From NCBI GenBank assembly GCA_964291545.2, contig OZ219861.1, positions 248,001 to 312,000 of the forward strand: DNA of 64,000 bases, in the 5' to 3' direction. Source of the DNA: G963667675 sp964291545 (lineage in GTDB: Bacteria > Chloroflexota > Dehalococcoidia > Lucifugimonadales > UBA3495). The stretch's first letter is position 1. Every line of letters begins with the position of its first letter. The translations under genes and the position numbers were made by a program. The notes below the pieces were generated by a model. That model worked only from the letters and a program-made list of their open reading frames with translations, was not told where the DNA came from and made no database searches. Of this stretch, positions 1-8,743 are shown piece by piece.

Positions 1-388
1 GACGGAATAGGCCCTTGCGAATCTCTACATGGACCCTAGAACTGTTCTTGAGATGGGCGGTTACGTCGATATGCACATAGCTGTCCCCGATGGGGCGGTG
101 GGAAATTGAGTGGGAAATCGTCAAGTGAGGCTCTGAGTCCCTGAACAACTGAAATTTGAAGATGGCAACAATTCCGCCGATGGCTATCGCAATGATGGTA
201 ACAAATGGCTGCCAAACGCCTGACAGATAGCTGGTATTGTTGTCGCCAGGAGAGGTCCAGCCCGACACTAAAGCGATGAACGCCCAGACTATCAACCCGA
301 TCACGGGTAGACAAGCTACAAGACCGTACAATTGCCCACGACTCAGGAATCGCAACCTGTTCACAAAGCCACTGACTGAGAAACTCAC
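1..388 (-). CDS. Two-helix membrane protein, partial at window edge
   Basis: Reading the minus strand from a GTG at 388 gives an open frame of 129 codons that leaves the window. Two hydrophobic helices are visible, at roughly residues 20-45 and 57-80, followed by a soluble segment starting near residue 81 with beta-like alternation. The GTG overlaps the TGA stop of the upstream nuclease-methyltransferase gene (sequence GTGA), so the two are probably translationally coupled and work together. I do not recognise the family. The coupling suggests a partner, sensor or effector of the restriction-modification-like enzyme, but that is inference. Confidence that it is coding rests on the clean hydrophobic pattern and the overlap; the C-terminus is unknown. 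Confidence 0.6.
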   Translation of the reverse strand, partial: MSFSVSGFVNRLRFLSRGQLYGLVACLPVIGLIVWAFIALVSGWTSPGDNNTSYLSGVWQPFVTIIAIAIGGIVAIFKFQLFRDSEPHLTISHSISHRPIGDSYVHIDVTAHLKNSSRVHVEIRKGLFR

Positions 389-3300
389 GCTGACAACAAC
401 TCCGCTACTCCGTCCTCCACGGCCTTGCCCTCCTTGGACGCCCGCAGCCACTTCCGCAGTTCCCGCCGGGCGATGGCAACGGTCAGTTTGTCGCCCCAAT
501 ATTCCCTGAGTTCCTCCAGTCTAGTCTTCGCTACTGCCGCCGCCTTTGCTCCGGCCTTGGCTATGGACGCGTGCAACTCCTGAGACGGGTCGAACTCCGG
601 TATGGGGAGCTTCCACAGGTGCTTTTGGAGATGTCGCGCCCCGAACAGTCCTTTGGGCATCAGCGATTTAACCGCCTCATACAACACATCGCTGTTTATG
701 ACGGCCAACGCGTAATGGGCCTCTTCAATGTCTTTGCAGGTAATCGAGAACAGCGTGTAATCAACCAAGTTTTCATCATTCGCGACCGCAGCCGCCGTCG
801 GCGTGCCCGAACTTGAGTAGACAACCCTAATTGGCCTGGATCTCGAATTTTTCTGCCACTCCAACTGCGCCGACAGCTTGCCCAGATAGTCCAGTTGCCC
901 CAACAAATTCAGGCGGTTGACCGGGGCTTTGTTGTCCTCCCACAGTCGGTTGATTGTCTGCCAACGTCGGCGCATCCGCCGCTCCAGCACGCCCAACTTG
1001 ACCCCGCCAGCACCTTTCTCATCCGCGGGAATGGCATGGTCGCCATGCTTCAGGGGCAGCAAGGCCTTCAGCGGTTCCAACGTAACGTATGGAGCGACGG
1101 TCTCTCCCAGATGAACGTCGAACAGGTGTGCTCCCTCGATGGTCTGGCTGGTGATGGCGGTCAGGTCCAAGTCCTTCCACGGCGGCTTGTCCAGTTCGCC
1201 CCGCCGGGGGTTGACGGTAATGGTCGGCGCCGCCTGTACCGTGGCGGTGTTCTCCGTCTCGTTGACGAAGAACAGGCATCGGGGAACGATGGTCGCCCCC
1301 TGCCGGGACAATTTTTCATACGGCGAATTTCCCGCTGCGCCGGTATTGGTGATGCCGGCAAGCTGCCGTCGCACGTTTTCAGATCCGGGACTTCCCCACC
1401 ATCGCTCCACCGTTCCGGCCAAGGGCGCGGCGATTCCGCTTTGTCCGGTGCTGCGAGCGAACACCACGCAGGAGGCCATTGGGAAGAAGGTGTTGGGTTC
1501 CAATTGCTCCAAGTCCCAGGCCGCCTTGTGGTTGAATTCTACCGACAGCCGGAAATCCGGCGTTCGGGTCCTGCCCCGGCCCGTTCGAGATGGGGATTTC
1601 CAGTCCCCGATGCGCCACTTGGAGTGCTGTCCGGCCTGCAGGGCGCTGTGGGGCATGACGAAACCGATAACCCCGCCCTGTTTCAGGTACAGGTCGACGC
1701 TCCGGGCGAAGAACAGCCCGGCCACGTCCTGGTGAGTGGCGTATATACCCCCGGCCCAGATGCCGTAGCGGTTGCGGCTCAGGTCCTGCAGGGCGTCCCT
1801 CAGCACGTCGGCGGTCTGGTTGAAGTTGATCCAAGGTGGGTTGCCGATGACCACGTCCACTCTGGCTCGCGACAGCACCACCGGGCGCACCATGTTGCGG
1901 GTGTAGTAGGCCCAGATGTGGTCCCGTCCCCGTCGGTGGAGGCGCTGCATGGCCTTGATGGTGTTGACCATGACCACACCCTCGAGGGAGTCCCTCTTGA
2001 TGTGGTTGTCTTCCAGGGCCAGCAGGGGATCGTCGCCCTGCTCGATGTAGGCCGCAACGTCGCTCATCAGGGCGTCGAAGTCCTCGGGCCGCTCCACCAG
2101 GCTGACGGGAAAGGACAGTTCGGTGTGGTCTTCGTCGCCGGTCTGGATGGTGATTTCCTTCTCGGCGAACATGTCGCCGGTGCGGTAACGCAGTTGCAGG
2201 GCATCACCCAGGTAGACCGGAATGGACATGGATGCGTCGTAGCCGACGGCGGCGGCGGCGCTGATTGCCGGATGCGCCGCCAGAATCCAGGCCGACCTAG
2301 CCAAGTGGACGGCCACGGGGTGGACGTCGATCCCGGTCACAGCTTCATGCAGCCTGGTCAGGACTTCTTTGGGTTCCCACCCGGCTTCCCTGGCGGCGGC
2401 GATGAAGTGGGACACCGCCTCGGCCAGGAACGCCCCGGAGCCGCAGGCCGGGTCGAGGACCTGTTGGCGCAGAGGGTTGGTTATCAGTTCCCGGACCATC
2501 GTCCGGGCCAGCCAGGCCGGTGTGTAGTATTCGCCCAGCGAACGCCGTTCCTCTGGTGGGATAACGCTCTCATAAAGGACCGCGGCGGTGTCCGGCGGAG
2601 CTTCCGCCCAGTCGAACCGCGCCACCCGGCGGGCAAGGGTCTGCAGCAGCGGGACGCCGCCCACCTCGCCGGGCCAGGCGAAGAAGTCAGAATCCAGCAC
2701 CCCCCGCAGCCCCGTGTCCTGGTACAGCTTCCGGCCCTGGAGCAAGTCTGCGGGATCGTTGGCCGCCAAGGCGCGGATGTCTATCCCGAAGGAAGCCTGC
2801 ACCACCATGCCGGTGACCGCACAGAGGTAGGTGTGGCGGACGAACAGGTCATCCATCTCCTCCGTGTCTTCCGTGAATTTCCCGGTGACCTGGCTTATGG
2901 CCTCCCGGCGCGAGTCTTCTATGCCCTCCGTGCTGTAGGCGACTTCCCCCAGGGCGGTGCGCAGCAGGTCCCACCACAACCGCCGCTTGACCCGGATGGT
3001 CTCCAAGTTCGCGTTCTTCTTATACTGGTCTTTCAGGGCAGCGATGTCCCGCTGGTATGACGGGCTGTCCGGCCCGAAATGCTCGGCAATTCCCTTCCTA
3101 TCGGGACTGACGTTTTCCAGGGACACCAGGGCGGTGTCTTGGAGCCATTCGAATAAGGGCAGCCATCTATCCGCATCGTCCAAGGTGAAAAAATAGGGTT
3201 GGGTTAGACGTACCTCGCCCGCTCCGGGCCAGCGCAGCAGCCACCGCTTGCCGTCGGTGAGGATGCCCATGCGCACCCGCCCCTGGGCCGCCGATTGGGC

Positions 3301-3642
3301 CAGGTAATCGTCAATCTGCTCGACGTAGGCGGGATTAGGTTCGCCGCCGCCGGCGGTGCCAATCCGTCGTTTGAACTCGATGAAAGTGTCCAAGGCCGTC
3401 AGGTCTACAGCCTGCCGTGAGCCGGACGAGGGCGGATTTTCTTCTACGATCTCTTCGCCCCGAGCCAGGCCGGTGAGGACGAGGAAGTCACGGACAGCGC
3501 TGGTGATGTTTGCCTCAGCCTGGAAGCTGTCGTGCCGGGCAAGGATATTGGCCGCCGCGAGCTTGTACTTCGGATCATCCGGGTCGATATGCACTGACCC
3601 CCTGCCGCCGGTCCCGTTGCCCGGCCCGCCGCTATCCGTCAT
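385..3642 (-). CDS. Type IIG-like restriction nuclease/adenine methyltransferase fusion
   Basis: A protein of about 1085 residues combining a nuclease-like N-terminus with an N6-adenine DNA methyltransferase. Near residues 80-91 is a PD-(D/E)xK-like core (D80, then E89-F-K91). Residues 369-375 carry the GEYYTP motif typical of Eco57I-type enzymes. Motif I is DPACGSGAFL at about 398-407, and the catalytic motif IV is NPPW at about 601-604. The remainder is probably target recognition. Such single-chain enzymes both modify and cut DNA and act as phage defence (family knowledge). I chose the ATG at 3642 because a frame-extending GTG at 3672 adds only a basic stretch. The gene downstream on the same strand, a small membrane protein, starts inside its stop codon. 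No specificity subunit is in view, so it may be a solitary IIG enzyme or a BREX/DISARM-like orphan. Function as an active nuclease is inferred. Confidence 0.8.
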   Translation of the reverse strand: MTDSGGPGNGTGGRGSVHIDPDDPKYKLAAANILARHDSFQAEANITSAVRDFLVLTGLARGEEIVEENPPSSGSRQAVDLTALDTFIEFKRRIGTAGGGEPNPAYVEQIDDYLAQSAAQGRVRMGILTDGKRWLLRWPGAGEVRLTQPYFFTLDDADRWLPLFEWLQDTALVSLENVSPDRKGIAEHFGPDSPSYQRDIAALKDQYKKNANLETIRVKRRLWWDLLRTALGEVAYSTEGIEDSRREAISQVTGKFTEDTEEMDDLFVRHTYLCAVTGMVVQASFGIDIRALAANDPADLLQGRKLYQDTGLRGVLDSDFFAWPGEVGGVPLLQTLARRVARFDWAEAPPDTAAVLYESVIPPEERRSLGEYYTPAWLARTMVRELITNPLRQQVLDPACGSGAFLAEAVSHFIAAAREAGWEPKEVLTRLHEAVTGIDVHPVAVHLARSAWILAAHPAISAAAAVGYDASMSIPVYLGDALQLRYRTGDMFAEKEITIQTGDEDHTELSFPVSLVERPEDFDALMSDVAAYIEQGDDPLLALEDNHIKRDSLEGVVMVNTIKAMQRLHRRGRDHIWAYYTRNMVRPVVLSRARVDVVIGNPPWINFNQTADVLRDALQDLSRNRYGIWAGGIYATHQDVAGLFFARSVDLYLKQGGVIGFVMPHSALQAGQHSKWRIGDWKSPSRTGRGRTRTPDFRLSVEFNHKAAWDLEQLEPNTFFPMASCVVFARSTGQSGIAAPLAGTVERWWGSPGSENVRRQLAGITNTGAAGNSPYEKLSRQGATIVPRCLFFVNETENTATVQAAPTITVNPRRGELDKPPWKDLDLTAITSQTIEGAHLFDVHLGETVAPYVTLEPLKALLPLKHGDHAIPADEKGAGGVKLGVLERRMRRRWQTINRLWEDNKAPVNRLNLLGQLDYLGKLSAQLEWQKNSRSRPIRVVYSSSGTPTAAAVANDENLVDYTLFSITCKDIEEAHYALAVINSDVLYEAVKSLMPKGLFGARHLQKHLWKLPIPEFDPSQELHASIAKAGAKAAAVAKTRLEELREYWGDKLTVAIARRELRKWLRASKEGKAVEDGVAELLSA

Positions 3643-3784
3643 TGCCCATCCTGCCTTTCCTCGGCGCCTCACTGCTTGGCAACGCCCATCTACTGACAGT
3701 TGCCCGTTGCCAAGTCCAAAACCGCCGCTTTACTATAACACCAGGCATATCAGGATGACCGCTGGGCTTAAGATCCGGCCTGCA

Positions 3785-3911
3785 GGCCAACTCTGCAGAA
3801 TGAGCGAATATGAGCGAAAATGGTGGGGAAACTAAATTTGTGACCCGCCCCTCGGCCAACCCTGCAAAATGGGAGGGAATGAGAGGAAATGAAAGGTGAT
3901 CTAAAATTTCA
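3785..3911. repeat. Two tandem imperfect copies of a ~57-base unit
   Basis: Copy one begins with GGCCAAC at 3785 and runs to about 3840; copy two begins with GGCCAAC at 3854 and runs to about 3911. They share the order GGCCAAC-CTGCA-AATG-GAATGAG-GAAA-CTAAA with scattered substitutions. They fill most of the 266-base spacer between the methyltransferase start (3642) and the transglutaminase stop (3909), and copy two touches that stop. The spacer has no credible gene. Probably a dispersed intergenic element; the number of genomic copies cannot be told from here. Confidence 0.55.
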
Positions 3912-4883
3912 GCCTTCCATCTCAAGGCGTGGCTCGCTCGAACCAAGCCCTGGACTCCGGCTTTCGCCGGAGTGACGGTTGCTCTCGCCATGGTGACCGT
4001 TGCTTTCGCCGGCAAGCACCCGGACTTCTACTTCAAGCTGGGTTTCTCCGCTGCCCAGGAAAATTCCCCGGACAGGCGGGACGTCCTGGTAGTCGCGCCC
4101 AACACCGACCCGGACGTGCCTCTGTGAGGCCAGAGAGCGGTTGGTGGGGTCGAAGCCCACCCAACCCAGGCCTGGCAGCAGGCATTCCACCCAGGCGTGG
4201 GAGGCGGGTTGCGTGGGAGGTTCTTCGGTCTGGTTGTCCAGGTACAGGTAGCCCGACACGTACCGGGACGGGATGCCCCAGGAACGGGCGATGGTGATCA
4301 TGACGTGGGAGTAGTCCTGGCAGACTCCCCGTCTCGACTCCAGGATATGTTCAATTGGAGAGACCACGGTGGTGCTGCCGGGAAGGTACTGGAAGCTGCT
4401 ATGAAGGGTATCGGATAGCTGGACCAGGGACTGCAACGGGTCTCCGCCGGCTTCGATGGCGGACTCTGCCATGAAGGCGTCCAGAGCGGGAGAGGGCCGG
4501 CAAAAGGCGCTGGGACGGGTGAAGTCCCAATAGCCGAACTGATTGTTCCAAGAACGAATTTCATACCAGGCGCCGGCATCGAGGGCATCGGGTACTGGGG
4601 CGGGTGGATCCAGTTCCACCGAGGAACGGGAGACAATCTCCAATAGTTGGTGCTCGCGGTGAATGTTGATGACGTGCCTGGTGTTGCCGAAGGAGTCGGC
4701 CTCGCTGTTTTGCGGCGCTTCTGGGTCGGTGACTATCTCGAAACGAAGAAGCCGCTGACGGGCGTCGTCCCTGGGCATCAGGCAGAGGGAGAGGGCGCAA
4801 TGGCGGGCGGGAGACGAGTACCGGTAGCGGGAGACGTGTTCGATTTGGTAGACGGTAGGCTCGTAGAGAGCAGGGCCACCCAT
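3909..4883 (-). CDS. Transglutaminase-like cysteine protease/ligase family protein
   Basis: A 324-residue cytosolic-looking protein with a Bact_transglu_N-type beta domain at the N-terminus and a transglutaminase-like core. The catalytic triad is readable: Cys in GVCQDYSH, His in ASHAWVE and Asp in GFDPTNR. The ATG at 4883 lies five bases after the stop of the alpha-E gene, so it is the last gene of the ATP-grasp/alpha-E/transglutaminase operon. Comparative work by Iyer, Aravind and colleagues predicts that this trio makes and processes an unidentified peptide-like product. The last ~35 residues (GESN/GESRSPG repeats) lie outside the domain and derive from a dispersed DNA repeat. A longer reading to 5000 is unlikely because it runs into the upstream gene. 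Confidence 0.85.
   Translation of the reverse strand: MGGPALYEPTVYQIEHVSRYRYSSPARHCALSLCLMPRDDARQRLLRFEIVTDPEAPQNSEADSFGNTRHVINIHREHQLLEIVSRSSVELDPPAPVPDALDAGAWYEIRSWNNQFGYWDFTRPSAFCRPSPALDAFMAESAIEAGGDPLQSLVQLSDTLHSSFQYLPGSTTVVSPIEHILESRRGVCQDYSHVMITIARSWGIPSRYVSGYLYLDNQTEEPPTQPASHAWVECLLPGLGWVGFDPTNRSLASQRHVRVGVGRDYQDVPPVRGIFLGSGETQLEVEVRVLAGESNGHHGESNRHSGESRSPGLGSSEPRLEMEG
3954..4011. repeat. GES-type dispersed repeat inside the 3' end of the transglutaminase gene
   Basis: Contains the inverted repeat ACTCCGG-loop-CCGGAGT (3954-3973) followed by two 22-base-spaced imperfect direct repeats of GTGACsGTTGCTyTCGCC (3972-3989 and 3994-4011). In the gene's frame it reads as GESN-GESN-GESRSPG, and on the other strand as the familiar translated repeat VTPAKAGVQ. 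These short palindromic elements are common scattered repeats in many bacterial genomes (general knowledge). Here one seems to have landed in the end of a coding region and lengthened it. Confidence 0.6.
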
Positions 4884-4887
4884 ACAG

Positions 4888-5856
4888 CTAATGACCGGGG
4901 AAATTCTCGGCGGCGTAGTCGAAGTAGGCCGCGGCAACCAGGCTGTGCAACTCCCGGCATTGGTCCCGCGCCTGCAGCAGCAACTCGTGGCGGTCCTCAC
5001 CGTCGGGCCACTGGTAACGGATAAGGGCGGCCGTCCGTCCAGCCAACCTCATGGCGGCGGCGCTTACCTTGGCGTCGGGGCCGGGCCCAACGGATTCCAG
5101 GTCTGACGCGGTCCTGTCCAGCGACCGGCACAGCGAGTCGGGCAGCCTGGGGTCGGTGGCCAACAGGTCCAGCGCCTGGCCGGGATTGACTTGGATACTG
5201 TACCGGCGGTTGTAGGTTTCAAAGGCGTGGTAGAAACGCAACAGCCTGGTCCAGTCGGCCTCGGAATACTCTCCCGTGCGGGAGTCCTCAGCAAGTTGGG
5301 ACAGGAACAAGGAGATGGACATTTGAGACCGTTCGATAAAGCGGCCCAACTGCATGAAACGCCAGCCTTCGTCACGGTACATAGTGGCGCCGGCCACGCC
5401 GGAGAAGGTGTTCATCTGGGCGGCCGTCTCGGCGTAGAAGCCCTCCGGCGAAGTCTGCCAGATGTCCTGCATGCCCAGCTTCTGAATCCGCAGGTAGGCC
5501 AGATTGAGGCTGGCCCATAGCTCGGTGCTGATGCAGTGGCGTATCTGCCGGGCGTTCTCTCGCCCCATGGCGAAGCAGCTCCATATAGAGTCAGGGTTGG
5601 AGCGTTCGAAGGTCAAATGGTCGGCCAGGGTATAGGAATCCGCCAGGGTAAAGTCATCGCTGCCCAGCAGTTCCAAGCTGCCTACCGGGGGATCCCGGTG
5701 CAGGCTATCGTAGATGCGGACCCAGCCGGAGTGAATCTCGCGGATGGGCCGGTCGACTAAAGCCTCGGTCTGCAATAGCAGCAGGCGGCACATGAACTCG
5801 GCCCGTTCCAGGTAGCGGCCCATCCAATAGAGCCCCTGTGCGCTGCGGGAGAGCAT
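4888..5856 (-). CDS. Alpha-E domain protein (DUF403/COG2307)
   Basis: A 322-residue, almost all-helical protein beginning MLSRSAQGLYWMGRYLERAE, which is the hallmark start of the alpha-E family. No catalytic residue is established for the family; it always travels with the circularly permuted ATP-grasp and a transglutaminase and is thought to act with them on a peptide. The ATG at 5856 follows GGAGG at a suitable distance and lies just 3' of the ATP-grasp stop (5862). An extension to 6042 would overlap that gene and reads as low-complexity sequence, so I rejected it. Family membership is secure, biochemical role unknown. Confidence 0.9.
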   Translation of the reverse strand: MLSRSAQGLYWMGRYLERAEFMCRLLLLQTEALVDRPIREIHSGWVRIYDSLHRDPPVGSLELLGSDDFTLADSYTLADHLTFERSNPDSIWSCFAMGRENARQIRHCISTELWASLNLAYLRIQKLGMQDIWQTSPEGFYAETAAQMNTFSGVAGATMYRDEGWRFMQLGRFIERSQMSISLFLSQLAEDSRTGEYSEADWTRLLRFYHAFETYNRRYSIQVNPGQALDLLATDPRLPDSLCRSLDRTASDLESVGPGPDAKVSAAAMRLAGRTAALIRYQWPDGEDRHELLLQARDQCRELHSLVAAAYFDYAAENFPGH

Positions 5857-5861
5857 CTTGG

Positions 5862-7295
5862 TCAGTCCTCCAGCACCCAAAGGTCTTTGCCCCCGCCACC
5901 CTGGCTGGAGTTGACCACCAGGCTGCCGCGTCGCAGGGCCACGCGGCAGAAAGCGCCGGGGACCATGCGGGTTTCCCGCCCGCGAAGGACAAAGGGCCGC
6001 AGGTCGACGTGCCTCGGCTCCAGAGCGCCGTCGATAAGGCAAGGCGCCCGGGAAAGGGCCAGCACGGGCTGGGAGATGAAATCCGCCGGGTCGAGCCGTA
6101 TTTGTGCGGCATAGTCTTCCCGCTCTTGAGGCGTAGCGTGGGGGCCAATCAACATTCCATATCCGCCTGAGCCGCCAACGCGTTTCACGACCAGGTTTTC
6201 CAGGTTGTCGAGGGTGTATTCCAGGTCATCAGGCCGCCGGCAAAGATAGGTCTCCACGTTGGCCAATATAGGGTCTTCGCCCAGGTAGTAGCGAATCATG
6301 TCGGGGACGAATGCGTAGACGCTCTTGTCGTCGGCGACTCCGGTCCCCGGGGCGTTCACCAGGGCAACGTTGCCCTGCTTGTAAGCGTGGAGGAGGCCCG
6401 GAGTGCCCAGAAGGGAATCGGGCCGGAAGACCAGCGGGTCCAGGAAGTCGTCGTCCACCCGCCGGTAAATCACGTCGACCCTGCGCAGGCCGGTGGTGGT
6501 CTTCATATAGACAAAGCCGTCGTTGACCAACAGGTCGCGGCCTTCGACCAGTTCGGCGCCAATCTCACGGGCCAGAAACATATGCTCGTAGAAGGCGGAG
6601 TTGTAGACCCCAGGGGTGAGCAAAGCAATGCACGGGTCGGGGCGCCCCGCCGGGGCAAGCTCAAGAAGCGTCTCCCACAACAGGCGTCCGTACTGTTCTA
6701 CGTCCTGCACCCGGGAACTCCGATACAAGCGACGCAGGCTGGCCTTCACGGCTTTGCGGTTGGCGATCATGTATGAGACGCCGGAGGGGACTCGAAGGTT
6801 GTCTTCCAGCACCTTGAAGCCATCGTTGGTCCTGACAAGGTCGGTGCCGCAAATGGCGACCCAGACGCCCTGGGGAGCGGAGAAACCTCGCATCTCAACC
6901 CGGTATTGGGGGCAGTCGCGCACCACGTCGACGGGGATTGCGCCGTCTTCGATGATGCGGGCCTCACCGTAAACGTCTTCGAGAAAGAGGTTCAGCGCCT
7001 TGATGCGCTGGTCGAGGCCTTTCTCCAAGCGCCGCCACTCGGCGCCTGGGAGCACCCGGGGCAGGCAGTCCACCGGGATTATCCGTTCGCCGCCCTCCTC
7101 GTCCCCGTAGACGGTGAAGGAGATGCCCTCGTTGGAAAAAGACCGGGTCACGCGCTCTTGTATGCTGCTCAACTGCTCGGAAGAAAGCTGGTACAAGGCC
7201 TCATGGAGGTCCCGGCAATGTTCCCGAGGCGCGCCGGCAGCCTCGAACATCTCGTCGTATATCGAGGCCTCCAGTTGATAGTTATCGAAATTCAT
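5862..7295 (-). CDS. Circularly permuted type 2 ATP-grasp protein (COG2308)
   Basis: A 477-residue protein of the DUF404/DUF407 circularly permuted ATP-grasp family, predicted to form amide bonds using ATP. Family signatures include the EDNLRVPSGVSYM and DVIYRRVDDDFLDP segments and the glycine-rich LVVKRVGGSGGYGM near residues 370-385. The first residues MNFDNYQLEASIYDEMFE fit the family; the frame stays open to 7346, but that stretch has no ribosome site. It heads the operon with alpha-E and transglutaminase on the same strand, with gaps of five and four bases. The substrate is unknown for the family; peptide ligation is an inference from the fold and the genomic partners. Confidence 0.9.
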   Translation of the reverse strand: MNFDNYQLEASIYDEMFEAAGAPREHCRDLHEALYQLSSEQLSSIQERVTRSFSNEGISFTVYGDEEGGERIIPVDCLPRVLPGAEWRRLEKGLDQRIKALNLFLEDVYGEARIIEDGAIPVDVVRDCPQYRVEMRGFSAPQGVWVAICGTDLVRTNDGFKVLEDNLRVPSGVSYMIANRKAVKASLRRLYRSSRVQDVEQYGRLLWETLLELAPAGRPDPCIALLTPGVYNSAFYEHMFLAREIGAELVEGRDLLVNDGFVYMKTTTGLRRVDVIYRRVDDDFLDPLVFRPDSLLGTPGLLHAYKQGNVALVNAPGTGVADDKSVYAFVPDMIRYYLGEDPILANVETYLCRRPDDLEYTLDNLENLVVKRVGGSGGYGMLIGPHATPQEREDYAAQIRLDPADFISQPVLALSRAPCLIDGALEPRHVDLRPFVLRGRETRMVPGAFCRVALRRGSLVVNSSQGGGGKDLWVLED

Positions 7296-7373
7296 GGCAC
7301 TGACAATATCACGTAAGAGACCTTGTTTGCCAGCCAGCGTCGCCAAGGCAATCCGGTGTGCCGGAATGCCGGT

Positions 7374-7402
7374 TTGACAATCAATGGCGCGGCGGATACG
7401 TT
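7374..7402 (+). promoter_or_regulatory. Sigma-70-type promoter for the epoxide hydrolase gene
   Basis: TTGACA at 7374-7379, a 17-base spacer and TACGTT at 7397-7402. It points toward the epoxide hydrolase and would leave a leader of about 135 bases. It lies between two divergent genes. Consensus -35 and correct spacing support it; there is no expression evidence. Confidence 0.55.
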
Positions 7403-7544
7403 TATGGCCTTCCCTTTAACGCCCCTAACACCCCGGCAGCTCAGTTCCCGTAGTGCATCGATGGTACGAGCCGCCTGAACAACAGGCAAACAACGAGCAA
7501 ACAACAGGCCATTAGCGGATTCAGATAGCCCGGAGGGAGTCAGA

Positions 7545-8702
7545 ATGGCAGTGCAGCCGTTTGAGGTAAATGTTCCGGAGGAGACCCTTGTTGATTTGCG
7601 AGACAGGCTGTCCCGAACACGCTGGCCAGATGAGATTTACGAATCGGAGTGGGACTACGGGGCGAACCTGGCTTACATGAAGGAACTGGTGGGGTACTGG
7701 CTAAACGACTTCGATTGGCGGGGGCAGGAACGCCTTATCAACTCTGTCAAGCACTACCGCACTCAAGTCGACGGGCTGGGTATTCACTTCATACATGAAA
7801 GGGGCAGGGGGCCCAACCCGATTCCCCTGGTTATGACCCACGGCTGGCCCGGCTCGTTTTTCGAGATGCACAAGATCATACCCATGCTGACCGACCCGGG
7901 GAGCCACGGCGGTGACCCTGGGGACTCCTTCGACGTGGTGGTCCCGTCAATGCCGGGGTACGGATTCTCGGACGCTGCGCGTGAACGGGGCATGCACGCG
8001 TTCAAGGTATCGGACTTGTGGGCCAAGCTGATGACCGAGGAGCTGGGCTATGAGAGATTCGGGGCCCAGGGCGGCGACTGGGGGGGCAACGTCACTGCCT
8101 ACCTGGGGTTCGCCTATCCCGAGCAGTTGATTGGCATTCACTTGACCGCGTTGCACAGCCCTGCTCCGTATTTGGGCCCCGGTTCGAGACCGCTATCGAA
8201 GCAGGAGAAGGCCTTGCAGGAGGCCAAGGCGCAGTGGAGCCAAACCGAGAGCGGGTACAGCCGCATTCAGGGAACCAGACCGCAGACGCTATCTTACGGG
8301 ATGAACGACTCTCCGGCCGGCACGGCCGCCTGGCTGGTGGAGAAATACCGGGCCTGGAGCGATTGCGGCGGTGACGTCGAGAGCAGGTACACCAAGGACG
8401 AACTACTCACCACCGTCATGATCTACTGGGTAACCGAGACGTTCAACTCGGCCGCCCGCCTTTATTACGAGACGCAAAGCAATAACTGGGAAATGAAAAA
8501 AGGGGAACTGGTCCAGACGCCGGTTGGCATTGCCAGCTTTCCAAAAGAAATAAATCCGCCGCCGAGGGAGTGGGCGGAACGGAGCTTCAAGAACATCCTA
8601 CGGTGGACCGACATGCCGAGCGGCGGCCATTTCTCAGCCCTGGAGGAGCCTGAACTGCTGGCGGAGGACATAAAGGCGTTTTTCCGGGCACTACGGGGCT
8701 AG
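7545..8702 (+). CDS. Epoxide hydrolase with EHN domain (alpha/beta hydrolase)
   Basis: A 385-residue soluble epoxide hydrolase. Residues 1-110 form the EHN cap-like domain (PFEVNVPEETLVDLRDRL...RTRWPDE). The alpha/beta hydrolase core follows: oxyanion-hole THGWPGS near 107, nucleophile Asp in QGGDWGG near 183, and catalytic His in GGHFSALEEP near 363. It opens epoxides to diols. The start has GGAGGGAG just upstream. It stands alone between divergent and convergent neighbours and probably has its own promoter at 7374. The family is also linked to juvenile-hormone-type epoxides in eukaryotes; the bacterial substrate here is unknown and probably a xenobiotic or terpenoid epoxide. Confidence 0.92.
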   Translation: MAVQPFEVNVPEETLVDLRDRLSRTRWPDEIYESEWDYGANLAYMKELVGYWLNDFDWRGQERLINSVKHYRTQVDGLGIHFIHERGRGPNPIPLVMTHGWPGSFFEMHKIIPMLTDPGSHGGDPGDSFDVVVPSMPGYGFSDAARERGMHAFKVSDLWAKLMTEELGYERFGAQGGDWGGNVTAYLGFAYPEQLIGIHLTALHSPAPYLGPGSRPLSKQEKALQEAKAQWSQTESGYSRIQGTRPQTLSYGMNDSPAGTAAWLVEKYRAWSDCGGDVESRYTKDELLTTVMIYWVTETFNSAARLYYETQSNNWEMKKGELVQTPVGIASFPKEINPPPREWAERSFKNILRWTDMPSGGHFSALEEPELLAEDIKAFFRALRG

Positions 8703-8743
8703 GGGCCAAACACCGGCGGTAGCCCTGACTAGTAGGGCAAAGA

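Noticed and set aside
895..3060. 721-codon open frame on the plus strand
   Set aside because: It is antisense to the methyltransferase, lacks motifs and has low-complexity composition.
3929..4297. Plus-strand frame covering the transglutaminase 3' end
   Set aside because: Shadow of the minus-strand gene, proline/arginine-rich.
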